Part shown: positions 1 to 7,163 of the stretch, piece by piece
How the letters are laid out: each line of letters opens with the position of its first letter
How positions within the stretch are numbered: the stretch's first letter is position 1
The notes under the pieces: generated by a model
What the model was told of the DNA's origin: nothing
Seen by the model: only the letters and a program-made list of their open reading frames with translations
Databases searched by the model: none
Source of the DNA: Lysobacterales bacterium
GTDB lineage: Bacteria; Pseudomonadota; Gammaproteobacteria; Xanthomonadales; SZUA-36
Length of the DNA: 20,705 nt
NCBI GenBank assembly: GCA_009692275.1
Contig: SHZL01000012.1
Coordinates: 1-20,705, forward strand
Reading direction: 5' to 3'
Made by a program: the position numbers and the translations under genes

Positions 1-34
1 TCAAATCGTGATCCCGGCTATATCATGCTATGGA

Positions 35-73
35 GCTGAGGTATGCCAGCGTGTTTCACCCCTGATCCCGAGG
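35..73 (+). promoter_or_regulatory. thiC leader with partial TPP-riboswitch-like motifs
   Basis: The leader just upstream of thiC contains GCTGAG (35-40) and CCTGATC (61-67) in the order and approximate spacing of the two conserved boxes of the TPP (THI) riboswitch, which commonly controls thiC in Gammaproteobacteria. The rest of the aptamer is poor: I do not see the 5' GGGGTGC-like arm or the 3' GCGTAGGGA-like arm, and the start codon lies only 13 bases after the second box. The window begins too close to see the whole leader. It may be a diverged or decayed aptamer, or chance. The ribosome binding site GAGG (70-73), 7 bases before the ATG, is clear. Confidence 0.25.
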
Positions 74-80
74 TAAACAG

Positions 81-1970
81 ATGAACGCAGTCCCAGAAGA
101 CCTTGTACAACAAACCACGCGACTGAGCAGCGAGGTCACCAGGCCATTCCCGGCCTCACGCAAAGTGTACGTAACAGGCAGCCGTGATGATGTGCGGGTT
201 GGAATGCGGGAAGTCGAGCAGCAGGACACACCGGCCATGTTCGGGGTAGAGAAGAACCCCCCGGTTCTGCTGTACGATAATTCCGGCCTTTACACGGACC
301 CGGCCGCCAGCATTGATCTGTTGCAGGGCCTGCCTGCACTGCGCGCAAACTGGATAACCGAGCGCAATGACACCCGGGCCATGAGCGGACCAAGCTCGGA
401 ATTCGGAGCTGCACGGCTGGTGGACGAAAAGACTCGTCATCTGCGTTTCGGCCAGCGACGTTCACCGCGTCAGGCCATAAAGGGCGCCAATGTTTCCCAG
501 ATGCATTACGCCCGGCGCGGGATTATTACTCCGGAAATGGAGTACGTGGCTATTCGTGAGAATCTTCGCCGCGCAGCGCTCAATGATTCAGCACAGAATC
601 AAAAACTGTATTTCCAGCACCCGGGACAGTCCTTCGGCGCCTCCATACCCGAAGTAGTCACGCCCGAATTCGTACGCTCTGAAATTGCCCGCGGGCGAGC
701 TATCCTGCCGAACAACATCAACCACCCTGAATCCGAGCCGATGATCATCGGGCGTAATTTCCTGGTCAAAATCAATGCCAACATCGGCAACTCGGCAGTC
801 ACCTCCAGCATCGCCGAAGAAGTCGAAAAAATGGTCTGGGCGCTGCGCTGGGGCGCAGATACCGTGATGGACCTTTCCACTGGCCGGCACATTCATGAAA
901 CGCGCGAATGGATCATTCGCAATTCGCCGGTGCCCATTGGTACGGTGCCCATCTACCAGGCACTGGAGAAAGTCGACGGCCGCGCTGAAGAGCTGACCTG
1001 GGAGATGTTTCGCGACACCCTGGTGGAACAGGCGGAGCAAGGTGTGGATTACTTCACTATTCACGCCGGCGTGCGACTGCCCTGGATTCCGCTCACTGCC
1101 AACCGCGTAACCGGCATCGTTTCGCGCGGTGGCTCCATCATGGCCAAATGGTGCCTGGCCCACCACCAGGAGAGTTTCCTGTACACGCGTTTCGCAGAAA
1201 TCTGCGAAATCATGCAGGCCTATGACGTCAGTTTTTCGCTGGGCGACGGGCTGCGCCCCGGTTCCATCGCCGATGCCAATGACCGGGCACAATTCGCTGA
1301 GCTGGAAACACTGGGCGAGCTGACTCGAATCGCCTGGGAACATGACGTGCAGGTGATGATCGAAGGGCCGGGGCATGTGCCGATGCAATTGATCAGGGAG
1401 AACATGCAAAAGGAATTGAAGGACTGCCATGAAGCGCCGTTCTACACGCTCGGCCCACTGACCACCGACATCGCCCCCGGCTACGACCATATCACCTCGG
1501 CTATCGGGGCCGCACAGATCGGCTGGTATGGGACTGCCATGCTGTGCTACGTCACGCCCAAGGAGCACCTGGGCCTGCCGGACAAGGACGATGTGCGCGA
1601 AGGCATAATCACCTACCGCATTGCCGCCCACGCCGCTGACCTGGCCAAAGGGCATCCCGGTGCGCAGATTCGCGACAATGCCCTGTCCAAGGCACGATTC
1701 GAATTTCGCTGGGAAGACCAGTTCAACCTCAGCCTCGACCCCGAGCGAGCGCGCGAGTTTCACGACAAGACCATGCCCAAGGAAGCGCACAAGCTGGCGC
1801 ATTTCTGCTCCATGTGCGGACCCCATTTCTGTTCAATGAAAATAACCCAGGACGTGCGTGACTACGCCCGGGACAAGGGCCTGCAGGAAGACTCCGCATT
1901 GCAATTGGGTATGGCCGAAAAAGCCGAGGAATTCGTCAAGCAGGGCGCGGAAGTTTATAGGCGAGCGTGA
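81..1970 (+). CDS. thiC: Phosphomethylpyrimidine synthase ThiC
   Basis: ThiC is a radical-SAM-type enzyme that rearranges aminoimidazole ribotide into hydroxymethylpyrimidine phosphate, the pyrimidine half of thiamin, in the cytoplasm. The 629-residue product matches the usual length of about 630. It carries the family's C-terminal iron-sulfur signature CSMCGPHFCSMK (residues about 576-587), with Cys576, Cys579 and Cys584 spaced CxxC-x4-C to hold the 4Fe-4S cluster. Typical ThiC blocks such as GPGHVPM, LGPLTTDIAPGYDHI and GWYGTAMLCYVTPKEHLGLP are present. The ATG has a GAGG site 7 bases upstream. The stop TGA overlaps a GTG (1967) that opens the frame of the next gene. No other thi gene is visible in the window. 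Confidence 0.98.
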   Translation: MNAVPEDLVQQTTRLSSEVTRPFPASRKVYVTGSRDDVRVGMREVEQQDTPAMFGVEKNPPVLLYDNSGLYTDPAASIDLLQGLPALRANWITERNDTRAMSGPSSEFGAARLVDEKTRHLRFGQRRSPRQAIKGANVSQMHYARRGIITPEMEYVAIRENLRRAALNDSAQNQKLYFQHPGQSFGASIPEVVTPEFVRSEIARGRAILPNNINHPESEPMIIGRNFLVKINANIGNSAVTSSIAEEVEKMVWALRWGADTVMDLSTGRHIHETREWIIRNSPVPIGTVPIYQALEKVDGRAEELTWEMFRDTLVEQAEQGVDYFTIHAGVRLPWIPLTANRVTGIVSRGGSIMAKWCLAHHQESFLYTRFAEICEIMQAYDVSFSLGDGLRPGSIADANDRAQFAELETLGELTRIAWEHDVQVMIEGPGHVPMQLIRENMQKELKDCHEAPFYTLGPLTTDIAPGYDHITSAIGAAQIGWYGTAMLCYVTPKEHLGLPDKDDVREGIITYRIAAHAADLAKGHPGAQIRDNALSKARFEFRWEDQFNLSLDPERAREFHDKTMPKEAHKLAHFCSMCGPHFCSMKITQDVRDYARDKGLQEDSALQLGMAEKAEEFVKQGAEVYRRA

Positions 1971-2026
1971 TTCATGCAGCTCCTGGCAATCCAGATTTTT
2001 GCAATAATACTGCTGGCATTCCGGTC

Positions 2027-2542
2027 ATGAGCAGTGAAGCCTGGCGCCAGGAGAGGTTCAATGCCCTGGCCAATGCGTATGGCACAGACCTGTATCGCTA
2101 CGCACTGTGGATGTGCGCTAACGATGCATTGGCCAAGGACCTGGTTCAGGAAACCTGGCTGCGCGCCTGGAAAGCGCTGGATCGGCTGAATAGCGATGCG
2201 GCCGGAAAAAGCTGGTTGATAACCATACTGCGCCGGGAATTTGCCCGTACTTTTGAACGCAAGGTACCGAAATTCGCCGATGTTAACACGATAGAAGTGC
2301 GGGAAGATTCTCAGTCGGAACCAGACGACCGGGTAGAAATTCAGCTGTTACGCAGGAATATTCAAAAACTGCCACCACGATATCGGGAACCCTTACTCCT
2401 GCAGGTGGTGATGGGTTATAGCTGCGATGAGATAGCCCAACAGCTGGCCATAAGCAAGAGCGCGGTGATGACGCAGCTTTTTCGTGCCCGCGAGCAACTC
2501 ATACAGCGCTTGCAACAAGACGGGGTAACAGGAAATGTCTAG
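2027..2542 (+). CDS. ECF-type RNA polymerase sigma factor
   Basis: This is a small two-domain sigma-70 family protein of the extracytoplasmic-function class, which directs RNA polymerase to a limited regulon. Sigma region 2 is seen around DLYRYALWMCANDALAKDLVQ and TWLRAWKALDRLN (residues about 20-60). Region 4 with its helix-turn-helix is near the C-terminus (LPPRYREPLLLQ, then GYSCDEIAQQLAISKSAVMT). I chose the ATG at 2027 because the protein then starts like other ECF factors (171 aa). The frame is open back to a GTG at 1967 that overlaps the thiC stop (GTGA), which would allow translational coupling but adds 20 residues that look nothing like a sigma factor. Neither start has a strong ribosome site. 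The 3' end overlaps the next gene by 8 bases, as expected of a sigma/anti-sigma pair. Its targets cannot be read from the sequence. Confidence 0.9.
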   Translation: MSSEAWRQERFNALANAYGTDLYRYALWMCANDALAKDLVQETWLRAWKALDRLNSDAAGKSWLITILRREFARTFERKVPKFADVNTIEVREDSQSEPDDRVEIQLLRRNIQKLPPRYREPLLLQVVMGYSCDEIAQQLAISKSAVMTQLFRAREQLIQRLQQDGVTGNV

Positions 2543-3254
2543 GAACTTGTCTGAGTTCATTCGCCAATTGGGCACGGATCCCGCCAGCCAGGATCCGGAG
2601 TTCCTGCGTGTTCGCAATTCCGCCCCGGAGTTCATCCAGGCAGCTAATGACTCCGCACAGTTTGAACGCATGCTGGCCCGTGCAGTAGCGGTGCCCGTAC
2701 CCGAGCATGTGCTGGCCGATTTGAAGGAAACAGCCCGAACGACAACGGGCGGGGCGACACGCTGGCGCTACTACGCCATGGCGGCAGGCCTGTTACTGGT
2801 GATCACGGCAGCGGGGATAACGTGGCGCATGAGCGCCGTTAAATTCGACTCGGTCGAACAGTATGTGGCCTATCACTATCACCACGATGGCGAGGATGTT
2901 CTTGCCCGGGCTGACGGCCAGAGTGCGGATAACATCGGGGAAGTGCTGTCCGGCTTCAAGGTAAAACTTGCGCCCGGCCTGGCCGGCATGGTGAGCCTGA
3001 TCAAGTTCTGCCCGACCCCTGCCGGTATGGGCGCCCACCTGGTGGTGAAGACTGCCAACGGCCCGGTAACCATTATTTTCATGCCCGATACACTGGTCGC
3101 TGATGGCGAAATGCTGGCATTCGATGGCATGCAGGCGCAACTGGTTGGTCTGGGCCGGGGTTCGGCCGCGGTAATCGGCACCAGCAGCCAGAACGTCGCG
3201 GAATTGCACTACCTGGTGCAAAGCTCATTCATCTCGCCGGGCAGCGCAGCGTGA
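2535..3254 (+). CDS. DUF3379-like membrane protein, probable anti-sigma factor
   Basis: The 239-residue protein has a cytoplasmic N-terminal part of about 78 residues, one clear transmembrane helix (about 79-98, YYAMAAGLLLVITAAGITW) and a C-terminal domain of about 140 residues outside the membrane. The C-terminal part, with YHYHHDGED..., KFCPTP-GMGAHLVVKTANGPVTIIFMP, resembles the DUF3379 family, whose genes typically sit directly after an ECF sigma gene. The start overlaps the sigma gene by 8 bases and AGGAAATGTCTAGG lies around the junction, so the two are translated together. By topology and position I infer that it holds the sigma factor at the membrane until a signal arrives. The zinc-binding HxxxCxxC pattern of ZAS anti-sigma factors is not seen, so the family assignment rests on the C-terminal motif and context. 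Confidence 0.75.
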   Translation: MSRNLSEFIRQLGTDPASQDPEFLRVRNSAPEFIQAANDSAQFERMLARAVAVPVPEHVLADLKETARTTTGGATRWRYYAMAAGLLLVITAAGITWRMSAVKFDSVEQYVAYHYHHDGEDVLARADGQSADNIGEVLSGFKVKLAPGLAGMVSLIKFCPTPAGMGAHLVVKTANGPVTIIFMPDTLVADGEMLAFDGMQAQLVGLGRGSAAVIGTSSQNVAELHYLVQSSFISPGSAA

Positions 3255-3286
3255 ACAGCCAGCAAACCTGCTAAGCTCTGCTCCCC

Positions 3287-4294
3287 ATGCAAATCCCCCG
3301 GCTTTTCAGCACATCCCGCGCCCGCACCGTCTGGGCGGCTTGCCTGGGACTGTTGCTGTTGTTTTGGGCCATCATGATGTTCTGGCTGGATCATGAACCC
3401 GCCCTGTTTGACCCGGTCGCGAACAGCGCACGCCATGCCCAGGCGCATGGCCACGAGGTAGTCACCGGCACACTACGACCGCAACCCTGAGCGAAAGCGC
3501 CGACGTGTTGCTGAACAAACGCGGCGGCTACCTATCCAACGACATCATGCCCCCATGGGTGTTCCTGGATAACGTGCCCAATTGGGAGTTCGGGGTGCTG
3601 GCCCAGGTACGCGACCTGACGCGCGCTGCGCAATGATTTCAGTCGCTCGCAAACCCAGTCCACGGAAGAAACGAACCTGGCTGCAGCGGACCCCTTGTTC
3701 AATTTCGACAACGCACGCTGGTTTCCGCCGGACACCGCGGGCCATTACCGCAAGGCCAATGCAGCGCTGGAAGCTTACCTGACCAAACTGTCTTCACCAG
3801 AACAACATGCGGCGCAGTTTTATGCCCGTGCCGATAACCTGGCGGACTGGCTGGCCGTAGTGGAAAAGCGCCTCGGCTCCCTGTCACAAAGGCTCTCTGC
3901 CAGTGTCGGCCAAACGCGGCTGAACACAGACTTGTCGGGTGACAGCAGCGCCCGCCAATCCACCAGCGTGCCCGGCGAAGTTGAAGTCAAGACGCCCTGG
4001 ACCGAATTGGACGATGTGTTCTACGAAGCTCGCGGAAGCGCCTGGGCACTGGTGATGGTTCTACGCGCCATGGAAACGGATTTTGATGACGTGCTCAGGA
4101 AGAAAAACGCCCAGGTCAGTTTCAGGCAAATCATCCGGGAACTCGAATCATCCCTGGGTCCGCTGCAGGCGCCCATGGTGTTGAACGGCAAACAATTCGG
4201 TTTATTTGCCAACCATTCTTTGATCATGGCCAATTACATATCCCGCGCGAGCGCAGCCATTATCGATTTGCGCAATCTGCTGCAACAGGGCTGA
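3287..4294 (+). pseudogene. DUF2333 family membrane protein, broken by two small deletions
   Basis: Three consecutive reading-frame pieces together make one recognisable DUF2333 protein of about 336 residues. Piece 1 (3287 to about 3469) holds a short cytoplasmic N-terminus and a transmembrane helix (AACLGLLLLFWAIMMFWL). Piece 2 (about 3470-3620, frame shifted) reads ATLSESADVLLNKRGGYLSN, then LDNVPNWEFGVLAQVRDL. Piece 3 (about 3627-4294, back in the first frame) reads NDFSRSQTQSTEE, YARADNLADWL, KRLGSLSQRLSASVGQTRLN, TPWTELDDVFYEARG and NYISRASAAIIDLRNLLQQG. The first break fits loss of one T after GTCACCGGC (near 3469); the second fits loss of one CG unit from the alternating CG run at 3620-3625. 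Together three bases are missing, so the frame is restored. Everything else is intact. Either the gene is recently inactivated or the assembly has two indel errors. The family's function is unknown. Confidence 0.85.
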
Positions 4295-4380
4295 CGACAA
4301 GGCTGATTGGGGGGCCATTGCGGCACAGTCCGGGCGCCAGCGTATACTTGGAAAAACGCTGTAGACTACAGGTGGAGACC

Positions 4381-4662
4381 ATGAAACGAAACACGTGTTT
4401 ACCCCACGCCGGGAACCTGATCATGCAAGCACGCTCCGGGCTTCCTCGGTGCGCGATCGGGCGGCGCGGCATCGCATGTATTTCCTTGAGTTGCGTGCTG
4501 CTGGCATTGGTTTCCTGTGCCGCCGACTCGATCAGCGATCGCCGTGAAGGCCAGTTGATTGTGTGTCATAAGGGCAAGCACACCATGGCGGTTTCAAACG
4601 CCGACAGTTTTTTACATCTGGATCACGGGGACGCGCTAGGCCCTTGCCCGGAAAAGAAATAA
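4381..4662 (+). CDS. Small putative lipoprotein with CHKGK / HLDHGD motif
   Basis: No named function. From the ATG at 4381 the product is 93 residues: a basic N-region, a hydrophobic stretch (IACISLSCVLLALVS, about 31-45) and a lipobox LVSC with the lipidated Cys at residue 46, so the mature part is only about 48 residues and probably membrane-anchored. The mature part holds VCHKGKHTMAVS and HLDHGDALGPC (Cys62, His63, His79, His82, Asp84, Cys89). This Cys-His...His-x-x-His-Gly-Asp...Cys pattern recurs in small secreted bacterial proteins and could bind a metal or form a disulfide; that is inference. GGAG lies 3 bases before the ATG, rather close. An ATG at 4423, with GGGAA about 9 bases upstream, gives a shorter signal peptide of more usual length and is equally possible. 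The stop lies in a small stem-loop (4648-4669). Confidence 0.6.
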   Translation: MKRNTCLPHAGNLIMQARSGLPRCAIGRRGIACISLSCVLLALVSCAADSISDRREGQLIVCHKGKHTMAVSNADSFLHLDHGDALGPCPEKK

Positions 4663-4669
4663 TTTCCGG
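4648..4669 (+). other. Stem-loop over lipoprotein stop, just before amidase start
   Basis: CCGGAAA (4648-4654) pairs perfectly with TTTCCGG (4663-4669) around an 8-base loop. The stem contains the lipoprotein stop codon region and ends 9 bases before the GTG start of the amidase gene. There is no following T-run, so it is not a typical intrinsic terminator. It could affect initiation of the downstream gene, which has no good Shine-Dalgarno sequence. Confidence 0.35.
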
Positions 4670-4678
4670 CCGGTTTGT

Positions 4679-5248
4679 GTGACCACTCCGCAGATTGATC
4701 GCCGCCCCCTGGCTTACGCACCGGCGCTCGCGGCACGCCTGGAATCTGCTATTGACCTGGTCGTGATCCATTGCACCGAGTTACCCGATCTTGCAACGGC
4801 GCGCAGTTTCGGCGAACGCGTGCTCTACCCGGAATCCGGCAGTGGCAACTGCGGACATTTTTATATCGATCGCGACGGCCGCATTGAGCAATGGGTGGAC
4901 CTGGATCACATTGCCCATCACGTGCGCGGGTACAACGAACGCAGCGTGGGTATCGAGCTGGTGAACCACGGTCGTTACCCGCATTGGTTGAGCACAGCGC
5001 AGCAACAGATGGACGAGCCCTACACAGAATTGCAGATCAGCAGCCTTGCTGGCCTGTTGATCTACCTTTGCGATTGCCTGCCCTCTCTGCGCTGGCTGGC
5101 CGGCCATGAAGACCTGGACCGCGAGCTGGTCCCCGCCACAGATGATCCCGCGACCCTGGTGCGGCGCAAGCTGGACCCTGGGCCACTGTTTCCCTGGGAA
5201 CGTATTCGTCCAACAACATCCTTGCTGCAATGGCCGGAGCCCGCTTAG
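4679..5248 (+). CDS. N-acetylmuramoyl-L-alanine amidase (Amidase_2, AmpD-like)
   Basis: This is a zinc amidase of the Amidase_2/PGRP fold that cuts the bond between N-acetylmuramic acid and L-alanine. The expected zinc ligands are visible: His31 (VVIHCTE), His143 (LAGHEDL) and Asp166 (KLDPGP), with Glu93 (VGIELVN) as the likely catalytic residue. The 189-residue length is close to cytoplasmic AmpD (about 183). There is no signal peptide, which favours an AmpD-type role in recycling anhydro-muropeptides. However, the HFYIDRDGRIEQWVDLDHIAHHV region is closer to the general Amidase_2 family than to E. coli AmpD, so I leave the symbol blank. The GTG start is chosen because no ATG precedes the first zinc ligand. 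Its stop lies 3 bases from the convergent cmoB stop, leaving no room for a terminator. Confidence 0.88.
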   Translation: MTTPQIDRRPLAYAPALAARLESAIDLVVIHCTELPDLATARSFGERVLYPESGSGNCGHFYIDRDGRIEQWVDLDHIAHHVRGYNERSVGIELVNHGRYPHWLSTAQQQMDEPYTELQISSLAGLLIYLCDCLPSLRWLAGHEDLDRELVPATDDPATLVRRKLDPGPLFPWERIRPTTSLLQWPEPA

Positions 5249-5251
5249 GCA

Positions 5252-6202
5252 TCAGCAGCGCACCATCAGCAAGGCCCGCGTTGGTGCAGGGTATCCCTCC
5301 ACCGTCTGCCGGGCATCCTTGGGGTGCAGAGCCTCGGCCAGCGAATCAAAACGCATCCACTGCGTGCTGCGCTGTTCCTCTACGGCAGTTGCCGTGACAT
5401 CCGCAAGTTGGGACGTTTTAAAACCAGCTTCTCTGAGCCACGCAAGCAAGCGATCGATGGTGGGGATAGCCCACACGTTTCGCATCCGCGCATAACGTGA
5501 TTCCGGCACCAGCACCGGGCCATGTTTTTCATCGGGCAGCACCAGCGTTTCGAGCACCAGGGTCCCATCCGGCCGCAGCAGCGCCCGGATCTGCTGAAGG
5601 TGTTCCACAGGATCCCGGCGATGATAGAGAACCCCCATGGAGAACACGGAATCGAAGCCGGCTGGACCCGGAGGCAAGTGCTCAATGCCCAGCGGCAGGA
5701 CAAAATTAGGCGCATTGCCAGCGAAATGCCGGCACGCCAGCCACTGCATGACATACACCAGGGTTGGATCGACGCCCACCACCAGGCGCGCTCCGGCAGC
5801 CAGCATGCGCCAGCCGAAATAGCCGTTGCCACAGCCGATATCGAGTACTCGCTGAGCTTCAAGGTCAAGGTGCGGTCGAATGCGCTGCCATTTCCAGTCC
5901 GAGCGCCATTCGGTATCTATCAGTACGCCGCCAAGCTCCAGCGGACCCTTGCGCCATGGGTGCAGGCGCATCAGTACCTCACGCAGGTGTTGCGGCTCTG
6001 CTGTGCCCTTGCCCAGGCGCGGCGCCGCGCGATCCGCATCCATAGCACAGTCCACCGTCGGCAGGGACCTGAGTGCCCCCCGCCATGCCTTTAAATCGCC
6101 ATGGGGATGCTCGTCCAGCAAGACTTGTGCCCTGGCAGCCACGTCCTGCAGCCAGGTATTTTCCTGCCACAGCTGGGGCAGTGCAGCGTAGGCCTGCCCC
6201 AA
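5252..6202 (-). CDS. cmoB: tRNA U34 carboxymethyltransferase CmoB
   Basis: CmoB transfers a carboxymethyl group from carboxy-SAM (made by CmoA) to 5-hydroxyuridine at the tRNA wobble position, giving cmo5U34 and widening codon reading. Diagnostic blocks are all present: LHPWRKGPLELGGVLIDTEWRSDWKW, the SAM-binding loop VLDIGCGNGYFGWRML, FSMGVLYHRRDPVEHL, LVLETLV, RYARMRNVW-IPT, EEQRSTQWM and TVEGYPAPTRALLM. The C-terminus is normal. The start is unclear: between the cmoA stop and the first conserved block no in-frame ATG exists. I give the TTG at 6202 (316 aa; E. coli CmoB is 323). A CTG at 6223 (323 aa), a TTG at 6250 inside cmoA, or a GTG at 6142 are alternatives, and none has a good ribosome site. 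The gene follows cmoA directly and should be cotranscribed with it. Confidence 0.93.
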   Translation of the reverse strand: MGQAYAALPQLWQENTWLQDVAARAQVLLDEHPHGDLKAWRGALRSLPTVDCAMDADRAAPRLGKGTAEPQHLREVLMRLHPWRKGPLELGGVLIDTEWRSDWKWQRIRPHLDLEAQRVLDIGCGNGYFGWRMLAAGARLVVGVDPTLVYVMQWLACRHFAGNAPNFVLPLGIEHLPPGPAGFDSVFSMGVLYHRRDPVEHLQQIRALLRPDGTLVLETLVLPDEKHGPVLVPESRYARMRNVWAIPTIDRLLAWLREAGFKTSQLADVTATAVEEQRSTQWMRFDSLAEALHPKDARQTVEGYPAPTRALLMVRC

Positions 6203-6224
6203 AGTGTCTGCACAAGGCTGCAGG

Positions 6225-6964
6225 TCAGCGCAACGCGAGGTAGGTGACAAAGTTAAACGCCTGGAAACAGCACACCACGTGCCGCCAGCCCGCTTCCAGC
6301 AGGCGGCGCCTGTGCACGGCGTCTGTATCCGGCTGCAATACCCGTTCAAGTGCGTTGCGCTTGCGCGCTATTTCCAGTTCCGAGTAACCCTGGGCGCGCT
6401 TGAAATCGTGGTGCAGTTCCGTCTGCAATTCCTGTTCCACGGGTTGTTCAAAGCAAATTTTTTCGGACAAGAGCAACACACCACCTGGTTTCGTCCCTGC
6501 AGCAATGCGGCTCAGGAGCAACAACCGTTGTTGTGGCTCGATGAATTGCAGGGTGTAGTTAAGCACCGTCATGGATGCATTGCTCACGTCCAGCCGGCAA
6601 ACATCTTCCAGGATGCACTCCACCGGCGCCAGGCCATCTTCCGGCCCCAATCGCTCGCGACACTGCGCTATCATTTCGGGGGAGCTATCGACCGCGATGA
6701 AACGAACCTCCGCAGCGCTGACGGCCTGGCGCATGGCCAGCGTGGCGGCCCCAGCGAACAGCCCAGGTCGTAAACACTGCTGTTGGCCTGCACATAGCGC
6801 CGCGCTACCAGACTCAACATGTGCAGCACCAGGCCGTAACCCGGCACCGACCGCCGTATCATGTCGGGAAAGACCCGAACAACATGTTCATCGAACACGA
6901 AGTCCCTGGCGAAATCATCCGTATGGCCGGGTAAGCCCTGGAACAACGTGTCTTTGTCACTCAT
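6225..6964 (-). pseudogene. cmoA: Carboxy-SAM synthase CmoA, frameshifted (1-base deletion)
   Basis: CmoA converts SAM and prephenate into carboxy-S-adenosyl-methionine, the donor used by CmoB. The N-terminal part (from ATG at 6964: MSDKDTLFQG, FDEHVVRVFPDMIRRSVPGYG, then the SAM motif VYDLGCSLG) and the C-terminal part (MRQAVSAAEVRFIAVDSSPEMI, LNYTLQFIEPQQR, GGVLLLSEKI, HHDFKRAQGYSELEIARKRNALE, CFQAFNFV) are both well conserved but in different frames. The break falls at the C4 run 6749-6752 (plus strand): adding one C/G turns the sense read SLG-PPRWP into the expected SLG-AATLAMRQ. A homopolymer position makes a sequencing or assembly error plausible; otherwise the enzyme is cut at residue about 75 and dead. 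Its end overlaps or abuts the cmoB start region. Confidence 0.9.
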
Positions 6965-7163
6965 CCGGGAATTTCCGTGGGGCGCCCGATTACAGCAGTG
7001 CACGGGCAAATTACTTTTGGATCATCCGTTTCATTTCATGTTCTGCTAACGTAGTGCTGGAGAATTACTGCTGGTAAGTCGCCTGGCACCGATACGTGCT
7101 CCTTTATGGTACAGGATATGCTCTTTAACGAATTCAGGAGAACTGGAATCATGGAGACCCGCC
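6965..7163. promoter_or_regulatory. Divergent cmoA / qmcA intergenic region
   Basis: These 199 bases separate the minus-strand cmoA from the plus-strand qmcA and so must hold promoters for both. I see no confident -35/-10 pair on either strand. AGGAGAA occurs at 7136-7142 and GGAG at 7155-7158, the latter acting as the qmcA ribosome site. No repeat or structured RNA was recognised here. Confidence 0.4.

Noticed and set aside
588..1826. Long open frame (412 codons) on the minus strand inside thiC
   Set aside because: It lies antisense to the fully conserved thiC and its translation shows no recognisable domain; such frames are common opposite GC-rich genes.
5246..5254. Bidirectional terminator between the amidase gene and cmoB
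   Set aside because: The convergent stops are only 3 bases apart and no stem-loop spans them.
5522..6094. Plus-strand frame of 190 codons opposite cmoB
   Set aside because: Antisense to a clear CmoB protein; no domain recognised.
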